The notes beneath the pieces are model-generated. The model saw only the letters and a list, made by a program, of their open reading frames with translations. It was not told the DNA's origin and did not search any database. From Promethearchaeota archaeon (GTDB lineage: Archaea; Asgardarchaeota; Lokiarchaeia; Sigynarchaeales; SOKP01), in assembly GCA_019894875.1 (NCBI GenBank), contig JAGXNR010000012.1, forward strand, positions 1 to 52,298: DNA of 52,298 nt, written 5' to 3'. A program made the translations under genes and the position numbers. This document shows positions 25,588 to 34,617 of this stretch, piece by piece (positions within the stretch are counted from its first letter, which is position 1; each line of letters begins with the position of its first letter).

Positions 25588-25595
25588 TTTATATG
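25588..25595 (-). promoter_or_regulatory. TATA box of the dodecin gene
   Basis: The reverse strand reads CATATAAA about 40 nt before the ATG at 25553. A start site about 25 nt further on would leave a short leader carrying a GTGAG Shine-Dalgarno-like motif. This argues the gene is still expressed. Confidence 0.4.
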
Positions 25596-25681
25596 ATTTG
25601 TTTTGCAAGTTTATTTGTTGTAGGGTAGTATTTAAATATTTCTCAGAAAGGTCATAAACCTCATGAATATAATTGTATGAT

Positions 25682-25715
25682 AAAAACAAAACAAGAAAGA
25701 AAACAAAAAAAAAAT
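25682..25715 (-). terminator. T-rich terminator after the thiolase
   Basis: On the reverse strand a long T-dominated stretch with a run of about ten T starts about 40 nt after the thiolase stop. It is the strongest poly-T tract seen in the window. Confidence 0.5.
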
Positions 25716-25755
25716 AAACAAAAAGTATTAAAAATATTTTCTTTAAATTAAATGC

Positions 25756-27039
25756 TTAGGCATCGAGATTTTCAAGTAAGGTTGCGATACCTTGGCCACC
25801 GCCGACACATGCGTTCGCAATACCATACTTAGCTTTCTTATCTTTCATGATACGAGCAAGTGTACCGGGAAGTCTTACCATCGTAGCACCTAAAGGATGA
25901 CCAATTGCAGTAGAACCTCCCATAACATTAACTTTTTCCTCAGGAATATTAAATGCTTTCATACAGTTTAGCGCTACGATACAGAACGCCTCGTTAATCT
26001 CCCAATAATCAATGTCATCAGCAGTTAAGCCAGCATATTCTAAAGCTTTTTCAGATGCAGGAACAGGACCCCTACCCATAACTGTAGGATCTACTCCGGC
26101 AAAACCAATTGAAACGACCCTAGCCATCGGTTCAAGACCTCTCTTTTTTGCTTCCCCTGCCTCCATTAATAAACAAGCAGTAGCACCAGCATTTAAAGGA
26201 GAGGAATTCCCTGCGGTAATAACTCCTTCTTTAGTGCCCTCTCGCTTCTCATAACCTTCTTTTCCTCCATTCTTTTCTAAATAGAACGGCCTTGATAATC
26301 TACGTAATCCCCCTAAACCCTCTAAAGTAGATTTTCTCGCTGCCATATCCCTATCAATCATCATCTTTTCTTCAACATTCCCCTCAACATGACCCTCAAT
26401 AGGAATAATTTCTCCTTTGAACCATCCCTCTTCTGTATATTTAACAGTTAAATTATGAGCTCGCGCCCCAATTTTGTCCATATCTTCTTTTGTGAAGTTG
26501 GGTATTTCTTGCTCATAAAGTTTTTGTGCTGTTTGAAGCATATTGCTTGTTACCATGAAATCTTGCCTTGGACGATACCATTCGCTCTTTTTATCAATCA
26601 TTTTCAAGTTTGGAGTGATGTGTGTATTCTGCATGCTAACACGTGTCATATGCTCTAACCCCGTTGATAATACACATTTGCTAAATCCGGTCATGATTTC
26701 CATGATACCCATATGCATACCTGCTCCTGCGCTCCCACATTGTTTGTCGAGAAACACCGAGGAAGCTCTAAAAGGAAAGTCTGCTAAAAATGTGGAGTTT
26801 CTACCTCCATAACTCCAATTCTCGCCAACTCCCATAGCTGAACCAACAGTAATTTCATCGACATCCTCTTTAGTAATGCCTTTATCTGCTAGTTTCTCAT
26901 CAAAAAATTTCATCAATAGTGTTGCGAGAAGTTCATCTCCACGAATTTCACCAAAAACGTCACGCTCAGGTTGACTTGGTCTGGATCGCGAAAATCCTGT
27001 TCTTGCATAATCAATCATCCATACTTCTTTTAATTCCAA
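25756..27039 (-). CDS. acetyl-CoA acetyltransferase / thiolase
   Basis: A 427-residue thiolase. The acyl-accepting Cys is Cys101 in DKQCGSAGAG. The active-site His lies in STAIGHPLGATM and the second Cys in NACVGGGQG. The conserved NEAF motif is present (NEAFCIV). Thiolases condense or cleave acyl-CoA in fatty-acid degradation or acetoacetyl-CoA formation. The DUF35 protein and HMG-CoA synthase usual next to archaeal mevalonate thiolases are absent, so a degradative or general role is possible. Single gene with its own terminator. Confidence 0.9.
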   Translation of the reverse strand: MELKEVWMIDYARTGFSRSRPSQPERDVFGEIRGDELLATLLMKFFDEKLADKGITKEDVDEITVGSAMGVGENWSYGGRNSTFLADFPFRASSVFLDKQCGSAGAGMHMGIMEIMTGFSKCVLSTGLEHMTRVSMQNTHITPNLKMIDKKSEWYRPRQDFMVTSNMLQTAQKLYEQEIPNFTKEDMDKIGARAHNLTVKYTEEGWFKGEIIPIEGHVEGNVEEKMMIDRDMAARKSTLEGLGGLRRLSRPFYLEKNGGKEGYEKREGTKEGVITAGNSSPLNAGATACLLMEAGEAKKRGLEPMARVVSIGFAGVDPTVMGRGPVPASEKALEYAGLTADDIDYWEINEAFCIVALNCMKAFNIPEEKVNVMGGSTAIGHPLGATMVRLPGTLARIMKDKKAKYGIANACVGGGQGIATLLENLDA

Positions 27040-27247
27040 TTTTATCCCTCTTAAATTTAAGATATTTTTTATCTTTGTTTTATACTTTAATTTTTGATAA
27101 TATTTGTTGGAAGTTAAAAAAAATATTAAACTTTTTGATAATGAAAAGGATTTTTTTAATACTTGATTTTTTTCTTTTCGAAAATTACGTGATGAATATT
27201 AAGATAGTATTAGAATTGTTTTTATTTATAGGAATTTTAGTTAAAAT

Positions 27248-27667
27248 ATGCCTAAACCAAACGTAGAGAGTAATGAACCAACTATTATATCAATAATAGC
27301 AGGAAGCAGTTCAGATAAAGAAGTGTACAAGAAAACTGAAAAAATTTTAAATGAAAATGGTATCAAATACGATCTTCAAATATTATCGGCTCATCGAAAT
27401 CCAAAAGAATTAGATGATTATATACGAAGTTGCGATTCTTTAATTTATATTGCTGTTGCAGGGCTTTCTGCTGCTTTACCAGGTATTATTGCCTCAAAAA
27501 CAGATAAACCAGTTATTGGTGTTCCTGTAAGTACTAAACTAGGTGGTTTAGATGCACTATTATCGATTGCACAAATGCCTCCAGGAGTTCCTGTTGCTAG
27601 TGTTGGGATAGATAGAGGAGAAAATGCGGCGCATTTGGCTATTAGAATACTGAATTTATTGAAATAA
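27248..27667 (+). CDS. purE: N5-carboxyaminoimidazole ribonucleotide mutase / AIR carboxylase
   Basis: A 139-residue Pur[12 protein letters not shown] (phosphate loop), SAHRNPKEL (catalytic His region), [15 protein letters not shown], and [30 protein letters not shown]. It acts in the carboxylation step of de novo purine synthesis. No PurK is adjacent. It is followed after 17 nt by rpiA on the same strand, and the pair makes sense because both serve nucleotide synthesis. Confidence 0.92.
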   Translation: MPKPNVESNEPTIISIIAGSSSDKEVYKKTEKILNENGIKYDLQILSAHRNPKELDDYIRSCDSLIYIAVAGLSAALPGIIASKTDKPVIGVPVSTKLGGLDALLSIAQMPPGVPVASVGIDRGENAAHLAIRILNLLK

Positions 27668-27684
27668 AACTTAACTTAGGGATA

Positions 27685-28398
27685 ATGATGAGCGAGAATC
27701 TGATTGAAGAAGGCAAAAAAAATGCCGCAATCAAAGCAGTTGAAGAACATGTTAAAAAAGGAATGGTTTTAGGAATCGGAAGTGGATCTACAGTAGTTTA
27801 TGCTGTAGAAAAAATAGCTGAACTAAATAGAAACGGTAATCTAAAATTAAAGTGTATTCCTACTTCTTTTCAATCTTATCAGTTAATTGTTGAGAATGGG
27901 TTAACATTAGTGTCGCTAGATCAATATCCAGAAATAGATCTTGATATAGATGGGGCAGATGAAATTGATAAAAATTTAAATTTGATTAAGGGTGGTGGAG
28001 GTTGTTTAGTTCAAGAGAAGATTATCGCTTCCAATTCTAAAAAGCTTGTTATTGTCGCAGATTTTAGGAAAATTTCAGAAAATTTAGGTGAAAATTGGAA
28101 AAAAGGGATTCCAATTGAAGTTATTCCTATTTCATATGTCCCAATAATGAAAAAATTGGAAAAATTAAGAGGAAGTCCGGTGCTACGAATGGCTCAGGCA
28201 AAAGCAGGACCATTAATCTCTGATAATGGTAATTTCATTATTGACGTAAATTTTGGTGAAATATTGGATCCGGGAGAATTAAACTTGAATATCTTAACGA
28301 TTCCTGGAGTTGTTGACACAGGATTATTTATTGATATGGCCTCAGAAGCATATATTGGGTTAAAGGATGGAAAAGTAAAAATACTTACAAAAAAATGA
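27685..28398 (+). CDS. rpiA: ribose-5-phosphate isomerase A
   Basis: A 237-residue enzyme with all RpiA blocks: GIGSGSTVVYAVEKI (phosphate binding), DIDGADEID (catalytic Asp region), KGGGGCLVQEKIIA (catalytic Lys/Glu) and GVVDTGLFIDMASEAYIG. It interconverts ribose-5-P and ribulose-5-P, supplying PRPP for purine synthesis. A second in-frame ATG follows the first immediately. It probably forms an operon with purE. Confidence 0.93.
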   Translation: MMSENLIEEGKKNAAIKAVEEHVKKGMVLGIGSGSTVVYAVEKIAELNRNGNLKLKCIPTSFQSYQLIVENGLTLVSLDQYPEIDLDIDGADEIDKNLNLIKGGGGCLVQEKIIASNSKKLVIVADFRKISENLGENWKKGIPIEVIPISYVPIMKKLEKLRGSPVLRMAQAKAGPLISDNGNFIIDVNFGEILDPGELNLNILTIPGVVDTGLFIDMASEAYIGLKDGKVKILTKK

Positions 28399-28425
28399 GG
28401 CTTTAGATAGTAAGGATAAATCACT

Positions 28426-31400
28426 CTATTCTTCTTTATTAAACATTAGAGATTCCCCGCAACTGGGACAGAATTTCTTTGGCGTTTTTACTAAAAATCC
28501 ACAGAAAGGACAATAAATTGACGGTCCTAATGGATCTAGTGGCTCAGGTGTTAAATATTCTTCCTCGCTTTCATAATAGGGTTGGTAATCATAATCATAA
28601 GATTCTGGTTGAGCAAAAGTGATTCTGGATATTCTTTTCCTTCTTGAAAAATAAAGCGACATACTCACAATAGCAAGGATAGCTACAATTCCGATTATTA
28701 TAAAAACAATATAAGATAAATCAACTGGATTCCCAATTATATCCAAAATAATTATAAAATCAACCCATCCTCCTTCACTATCGTAAACAGTAATGTATAT
28801 AACCCCTAAATATCCCCGGTTAGTTGAAAAATCAAAACCTGGGGCGGTTGATACTGTTTTAGTTCCTTCTAAAGTACTATATTCAAGGGAATTTGGTATT
28901 ACGAACAATCCCTCGTATCCTTCCGAAATAGATTGATAAGTTAGTTCAGCAACCGGATTTGTTCTTGGTAATATGAAAATAAGAAATCCATCATCTGTAA
29001 CTGAAGCCATGAACATGTTGATAAACACTCTCATATTGGATTTACTATCTTCATAGAATACTGAATCTTGTACATCAATAAAAAAGTCAAAAACTGAACC
29101 TTGATTTGCGTTATATACTAAAGAGCCATCATCTGTTTCAGTTTCATCAAAGGTGATCTCTACATTCCCCCTGAAATTAAAGGATGAACTCGTTTTTAAT
29201 ATTTCTGGAGGATTGTTTCTTATTTGAAATGATTGTCTTGGTGAATTTGGATTTGTATAATTCTCATTTGAAGGGATGACATAAAATATAGCATAACCCG
29301 AGGGATCGCTGGGTTGAGGATCATATTTAAACTCATAGTTGTTTGAGTTATCATGACTAAAGGATAACGTCTTGTTTACAGATTTTTCCAAATTAAAGAA
29401 AGAGTAGGAATAGATCGAAAGAAATCCGTTAACACTACTATTAGTTGGTTTATCAATGTTAGCAATTAAGTTGATATCCTCACTGGCAGCTCTTGTAATG
29501 GATGTTTCGCTTGCTGATAAGTTATTAATTATTGGGACTTTAGAATTGTCATAATACAGTAATTTTGAGGATTTAATATATGAATCGGATCCAATTGTTA
29601 AATTAACGGTGAAGGAATATGGAATATAACTAGGTGTTGGTAAAGTATAGTTATAATTAAAATAAATTCCATTATTCGAGAGTGTATCATTGATTTTAAT
29701 TTCTTCTGTAGAAGTTTCATTTTCAACTGTGATATTTAAACTGTCATAACTAGTTATTGGAGTTTCAGAGACTTGATCTTTGATAAAAATTGAGAGATTG
29801 ATTAGAGAATTTGAAGTACGTTCAGAACCTAGGTATATATTTATTGATACATCTTCCTTAGGTAAGAGAAATTCTATACTATTTTTTAACAAGTTAACAT
29901 GATCTTGAGAATAACTTTGAGATGTATATCCATTATAAGCCCAATGGAAATCTCCAAATGCTAGAAAGTTTCCCTTTCCATCTTGAGTGCCATTATACAT
30001 AGCAACGACAGTTTTCCCATCTTTAGCTGCAATTGATTCTGAATTATTTGAAACAGTGAAACTATTCCCGTAAAGCCATTGAAATTTACTTACATTATTG
30101 AAAATTGATAGATTATTAAAGTCTGTAATGCCTTGAGAAGTTATTGTTGTACTTATTCCCTGCCAATTATCATTCATTATATTCTCTTCATTAATTTGGA
30201 TGCCAACTTCTAACTGCATAAATAAATGATTGATATTATCAATCACCATATCTTGATATCTGGTTCCAAAGAATAACAAATTTCCTCCGCTATTAAAATA
30301 ATTTTTTAGATTATTCAATTCTAGTGGGCTATATGGTAATATAGGTGTTTGTAATAAAACTAGATCATATTGTGCCAACCTTTCTTCTGTTAATATCGAA
30401 TTGTCTGTATCTTTATCATAATCTGGAGTCCAATATTCCATCTCATAATCGATTGATATATTCAAATCATAGATATCGCTCATCGCATCATAGAAACCTA
30501 GTTGGTTAAAAGAGATTTCTGGAAACCAATCATTTAAACCATGATAAGAATCCATTAGTATATGATATTCTGGTAAGGCAATGTCTAAATGAATATCAAC
30601 TATATCATATATTAGCCCTCCAATTGTTAAGTTAAGTTGAATATCTCGTGTCCCAGGGATGGCATTTTTATCTACTTCGATATCCAATTCTATAAAACCA
30701 ATGCCTGATTCCAAAAATGTTATATTTGTTTTATCTACTTTAAGAGTTATTCCTAAAGGGTTATTTGGTATCCCTATATCATATGTATTAGCTCTACCAG
30801 AAATTACTGTTAAGTTAAATTTTTGACGATCTCCTGGAAAACGTATTAAATCATAAGGTTTTACAGGCAAAGTATCAGGAAAAATTTTGGCGGTATCATT
30901 ATAATCTGACGAAATACTGCTTAAAAAATTCAAAGAAGCAGAAACATTGATTAATCCTGCCCCAGATTTAACAACATCATCCTCACTTAGTAATTTTTTT
31001 GATCCCTCCAGTAATGCAATCCTAGCGGTTTCGGGGGTTATATTTGGATAAGCTTCTTTAAGAATTGCTAAAGCTCCGGATACTATTGGGGCTGCCATGC
31101 TTGTTCCACTTAGAGGGATATAATCGGCATCACCAGTGAAATCAAAAACATTTCCAGTTAAGCGCTCTTCTTTCGAAATAGATGAATCTTTTGCTTCTGC
31201 TGAAATGATATCTACTCCGGGAGCAATTACATCAGGATATCCTAAATACCTAAATGCTGGCCCCCAACTACTAAATGAGGCTAAATCATCATTACTATCA
31301 CTTGCTCCCACAGATATCACATCAATCCCTGACGCAGGAGTTGAGCCTGTGAAATAATCTGGTCCCTCATTTCCTGCTGATGCTACAAAAATAACACCAT

Positions 31401-32370
31401 ATGTATCTTTTGCACTTGATATAGCATTAGTTATTAAATCACTTATATATGGATATCCTCCACCGAAACTCATCGATACTATATCCGCCCCAGCTTGAGC
31501 GCTCCATTCGATAGCACTTATAATATCACCTTCTTCCAACCCACTTGCGTTTCCCGCCCTTGCGTTAATTAAAGAAACTCCAGGAGCGATTCCTCGATAT
31601 TTCCCATCAGAACCTGTCCCATCTCCTCCAACAATTCCTGCTACATGTGTTCCATGCCCTACGTCATCATTATAATTCGAAGCATTTTCATCAGTAACGA
31701 AATTTCGATTCTCTATAATATTTAAAGCAGGATGGTCATAAATCCCTGTGTCAATTACAGCAACTTTTACCCCTGATCCATCATAAGGTAAATTTTCTGC
31801 ACCAACTGCCGTTACCCACCAATTTGAATAAGTATCTATATTCAAGGTGCTAAGTTGGAGTGAATCATCAATAATATAAGGGCTTTCGAAAACTTCTGAT
31901 TTGTAAATTTTTTTAATTTCTTGAATTCCTTCTAAAAGATCTTGTTTTATTAATAGTTCGACAGGAGATACAGTAATATAGGTCCCAGAAATAAGATCAT
32001 AATTACTGATAAGTTTATAATCTTCAAACACTGAGGTTATTATCTCAATTCTTTTTGCTTGATTTACATCTTCTTCAAACAGAAGGATTACTTTCATATA
32101 ATTTTGATCACTATAGGAAGATTTTTCAAGATTAAGTAAAGATTTTTTAAGATTATCATCAAAAACAGATTTTAAGTTATCCGATAACGAATCTGATCCA
32201 GGGAGACTAAAATCTAGTTCATTAGGAAGAGTTAAATCTGAATAATCAACTTTATTAATATTTGATTGATCCACTCCCAATCCTAAAAGTGGAAGCAACT
32301 GAAAAGACATAAAAATTGCTAAAATAATAAAAATTAAGATATTCTTGCTAGATTTTCTCATAGATAACAC
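28426..32370 (-). CDS. membrane-anchored subtilisin-like protease, site-1-protease-like
   Basis: A 1314-residue S8 protease. An N-terminal signal/anchor segment (about 9-31) is followed by an I9-like propeptide region. The catalytic residues are Asp207 (AVIDTGI), His239 (GHGTHVAG), oxyanion Asn334 (SAGNEG) and Ser424 (GTSMAAP). After the protease domain, a region starting EYHILMDSYHGLNDWFP and continuing to LKNYFNSGGNLLFFG resembles the domain after the catalytic unit of eukaryotic site-1 protease (MBTPS1). Ig-like extracellular repeats, one C-terminal membrane helix (about residues 1225-1250) and a cytosolic zinc ribbon (CPFC...CPSC) follow. It is probably a cell-surface processing protease with a cytosolic sensor end. 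Confidence 0.88.
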   Translation of the reverse strand: MLSMRKSSKNILIFIILAIFMSFQLLPLLGLGVDQSNINKVDYSDLTLPNELDFSLPGSDSLSDNLKSVFDDNLKKSLLNLEKSSYSDQNYMKVILLFEEDVNQAKRIEIITSVFEDYKLISNYDLISGTYITVSPVELLIKQDLLEGIQEIKKIYKSEVFESPYIIDDSLQLSTLNIDTYSNWWVTAVGAENLPYDGSGVKVAVIDTGIYDHPALNIIENRNFVTDENASNYNDDVGHGTHVAGIVGGDGTGSDGKYRGIAPGVSLINARAGNASGLEEGDIISAIEWSAQAGADIVSMSFGGGYPYISDLITNAISSAKDTYGVIFVASAGNEGPDYFTGSTPASGIDVISVGASDSNDDLASFSSWGPAFRYLGYPDVIAPGVDIISAEAKDSSISKEERLTGNVFDFTGDADYIPLSGTSMAAPIVSGALAILKEAYPNITPETARIALLEGSKKLLSEDDVVKSGAGLINVSASLNFLSSISSDYNDTAKIFPDTLPVKPYDLIRFPGDRQKFNLTVISGRANTYDIGIPNNPLGITLKVDKTNITFLESGIGFIELDIEVDKNAIPGTRDIQLNLTIGGLIYDIVDIHLDIALPEYHILMDSYHGLNDWFPEISFNQLGFYDAMSDIYDLNISIDYEMEYWTPDYDKDTDNSILTEERLAQYDLVLLQTPILPYSPLELNNLKNYFNSGGNLLFFGTRYQDMVIDNINHLFMQLEVGIQINEENIMNDNWQGISTTITSQGITDFNNLSIFNNVSKFQWLYGNSFTVSNNSESIAAKDGKTVVAMYNGTQDGKGNFLAFGDFHWAYNGYTSQSYSQDHVNLLKNSIEFLLPKEDVSINIYLGSERTSNSLINLSIFIKDQVSETPITSYDSLNITVENETSTEEIKINDTLSNNGIYFNYNYTLPTPSYIPYSFTVNLTIGSDSYIKSSKLLYYDNSKVPIINNLSASETSITRAASEDINLIANIDKPTNSSVNGFLSIYSYSFFNLEKSVNKTLSFSHDNSNNYEFKYDPQPSDPSGYAIFYVIPSNENYTNPNSPRQSFQIRNNPPEILKTSSSFNFRGNVEITFDETETDDGSLVYNANQGSVFDFFIDVQDSVFYEDSKSNMRVFINMFMASVTDDGFLIFILPRTNPVAELTYQSISEGYEGLFVIPNSLEYSTLEGTKTVSTAPGFDFSTNRGYLGVIYITVYDSEGGWVDFIIILDIIGNPVDLSYIVFIIIGIVAILAIVSMSLYFSRRKRISRITFAQPESYDYDYQPYYESEEEYLTPEPLDPLGPSIYCPFCGFLVKTPKKFCPSCGESLMFNKEE

Positions 32371-32559
32371 AAGATAAAGTAGGTATTTAATCTTTCTTTT
32401 AATAACCTAAAAAAGTCTTATATTAAAAAAGTATAGATTCTACAAAACTAGAATCATTATTCTATGGTTTATAAGTAAAATTAGGAATTATTCATTAATC
32501 CGGGAGCTAGTATTTGCTGAGCATGAATAGTTTATCGATGGATAAAACATGGAAAATAA

Positions 32560-32739
32560 TCGAAATGGTTTAAACCAGGTAAACAAGATAATAAAGATGG
32601 GGGATCTAAAATTCCTAGATTATCCCCCCGTAGAATGCCAACAACTCATCTATCCGTTATATTTGACGAAATAGGGTATAGAATAAATAAATTATTGAGT
32701 GGAAAACCCATTTCAGAATTTTTAGGTAAAAGAAACTAA
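32560..32739 (+). pseudogene. open-frame remnant, unidentified
   Basis: Within the 446-bp gap between the protease and the GTPase, a 59-codon frame is open from just after a TAA at 32557 to TAA at 32737. The only ATG is at 32635, giving 34 residues (VIFDEIGYRINKLLSGKPIS and flanks). Composition is protein-like (FDEIGYRINKLLSG), but the front lacks a start, as in a decayed gene or mobile-element leftover. No transposase motif recognised. The rest of the gap shows nothing else. Confidence 0.3.
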
Positions 32740-32825
32740 GAATTTGTTTAATGTTATAACAAAACAATTAAAAATATAAAGAATATAATCCAATAACCAC
32801 CAAAATTTATTGTAATGTGTTTTTT

Positions 32826-33350
32826 ATGAAACGATATACTTTTAAAGTACTTTTATTAGGCGCCCCATCAGTAGGAAAAACTAGCATCTTTTATAGATAT
32901 ATAAAAAATCAGTTCCTACAAGATTACATTACAACTATAGGGATTAATTATTTAGCTAAAGAAATAATTTTAGAAGGGAAGAAGATTGCTAAACTTGTAA
33001 TATCGGATATAGCGGGGCATGAAAAGTTTAAAGTTCTACGTAAAGAATTTTATGCGGGTGCTAATGGTGCCCTATTAATTTTTGATCTCACTCAGCTTAA
33101 AACATATGAAGCCCTTGAAGATTGGATTTCAGAAATGTTTGAAATATTACAAGATAACATCCCTTTTATCATTATAGGAAATAAAGTTGATTTAGTGGAA
33201 GAATTTGCCCGTTCGATTGACCAAAATATTGTGAGAAGTTATGCAGAAAAGAAAGATAGTACTTATCTAGAAACTTCAGCTAAAACTGGCGAAAATATAG
33301 AAGATGTCTTCAAAGAATTGGCACAACGTATGATTAAGCGTATTTCCTAA
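32826..33350 (+). CDS. Rab/Ras-like small GTPase
   Basis: A 174-residue GTPase from ATG 32826 (an upstream GTG adds three residues). G1 is GAPSVGKTS, G2 has TTIGINY (switch I Thr), G3 DIAGHEKF (His in place of Ras Gln61), G4 GNKVDL and G5 ETSAK. The Rab-like length and absence of a C-terminal prenylation Cys are usual for Asgard GTPases. It probably acts in signalling or membrane-linked processes with roadblock/longin partners, two candidates of which are in this window. GAPs or GEFs are not adjacent. Confidence 0.95.
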   Translation: MKRYTFKVLLLGAPSVGKTSIFYRYIKNQFLQDYITTIGINYLAKEIILEGKKIAKLVISDIAGHEKFKVLRKEFYAGANGALLIFDLTQLKTYEALEDWISEMFEILQDNIPFIIIGNKVDLVEEFARSIDQNIVRSYAEKKDSTYLETSAKTGENIEDVFKELAQRMIKRIS

Positions 33351-33454
33351 TAATAATACACTTGAAGGGGGAAGGCTTGTTTATGCTCAAAATTTTTATA
33401 GAACTATAATTTAAGTAAATTTGTTTAAAAATATCAATAAGAGATGAAAAAAAT

Positions 33455-34600
33455 ATGGATCAAAAATTTATAAGAGCCGCCGAAATTTTGACCAAAGCAA
33501 GACCAGGTACTAAAATGCCGGAAGAATTAGTAGGAATAATAAAGATTGCTGTAGGGGACGATAATGCTGAATTTTTAGAAGCATTCGCAGAGAAAACCTC
33601 ATTCACTATGGAGGAATTGAAGGAGAGTCTAATAAGTAAAGGAATTAAATTAACAGAAGACGAAATCCTTGCTAAGGTTGATTTCCTCGCAAAGAATGGT
33701 GTTATGATGGATCAACCTACAGGCCAAGGTGTAACGATTTACCGTACACTCGGTATTGCTAGAATATTTGATTATATTTTTATGAGAGATATTGATGTAG
33801 AGGATGATGATATTAAAGAGCTGGCTAAATTACAACATGATTGGCTCGAGAGAAGAAGAGCACGTGTTCAAAATAAATATGATGCATATGAATCCACAAT
33901 TGAAAAAGTGATGCCGATTGATAGAACTATAATTAGTAGCTATTCGAATCAGAATACTGGTGATGAAATTGAAATAAAAGTTGATGAGACAATAGAGACA
34001 CCTCAAGAGATGATTTTACCGAGTCAAACAGTTCAAGAAATTATTGAAAAGAATGATGATATAGCAGTTGGTAATTGCTATTGTCGAAACCATACAAAAG
34101 TTCTTGGAGTGCCATGTGAACAAACAAATCTCAAAGAAACTTGCTTTACTTTTGGTAAGAGTGCACGACATACAGCAAAACATGGTTTTTCGAGACTAAT
34201 ATCCAAGGATGAAGCATTAGACATATTTGCGAAAATCCGTGATGATGGGTTAGTACATAAAGTTATGCATTTACGCGCAAATCCAGAACTCCGTGAAGAT
34301 GCAATATGTAACTGCTGTACCGATTGTTGTCCTCAGAGTAGAGGATTTATGATAGGACCAACTGCGAACTATACAAATTATTTAGCACAGATTAATCAGG
34401 AATTATGTAGTGGCTGTGGTACATGCGTCGAAAAATGTCATGAATTGATAATAGAACTCAATGAAGAAGGGATCGCAGAAAGGGATGAAGAAATGTGCAT
34501 AGGATGTGGTGTTTGTGCATATTTCTGCCCTGAAAATGCCATTTCTATGATTAAAACACCATTAAGAATTGTTCGAATGATGCCTCCTCGTCAAAATTAA
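33455..34600 (+). CDS. Cys-rich ferredoxin-type protein with helical N-domain
   Basis: A 381-residue protein. The first 200 residues are helical and charged without Cys. The middle has NCYCRNHTK, VPCEQTNLKETC and CNCCTDCCPQ, an unusual Cys-dense module. The end has two standard 4Fe-4S motifs, CSGCGTCVEKC and CIGCGVCAYFCP. The layout suggests an electron-transfer or redox-sensing subunit that binds more than two clusters. It is a paralogue in architecture of the gene at 43945. Gene is alone; partner unknown. Confidence 0.8.
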   Translation: MDQKFIRAAEILTKARPGTKMPEELVGIIKIAVGDDNAEFLEAFAEKTSFTMEELKESLISKGIKLTEDEILAKVDFLAKNGVMMDQPTGQGVTIYRTLGIARIFDYIFMRDIDVEDDDIKELAKLQHDWLERRRARVQNKYDAYESTIEKVMPIDRTIISSYSNQNTGDEIEIKVDETIETPQEMILPSQTVQEIIEKNDDIAVGNCYCRNHTKVLGVPCEQTNLKETCFTFGKSARHTAKHGFSRLISKDEALDIFAKIRDDGLVHKVMHLRANPELREDAICNCCTDCCPQSRGFMIGPTANYTNYLAQINQELCSGCGTCVEKCHELIIELNEEGIAERDEEMCIGCGVCAYFCPENAISMIKTPLRIVRMMPPRQN

Positions 34601-34617
34601 GAAGACGTTTTCAAGTA

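Noticed and set aside
26543..27266. Forward-strand ORFs across the thiolase start
   Set aside because: They lie antisense to a strongly conserved thiolase or run into intergenic sequence without protein-like composition.
32371..32816. Insertion sequence in the protease-GTPase gap
   Set aside because: No terminal inverted repeats or transposase motif found; only a start-less open frame.
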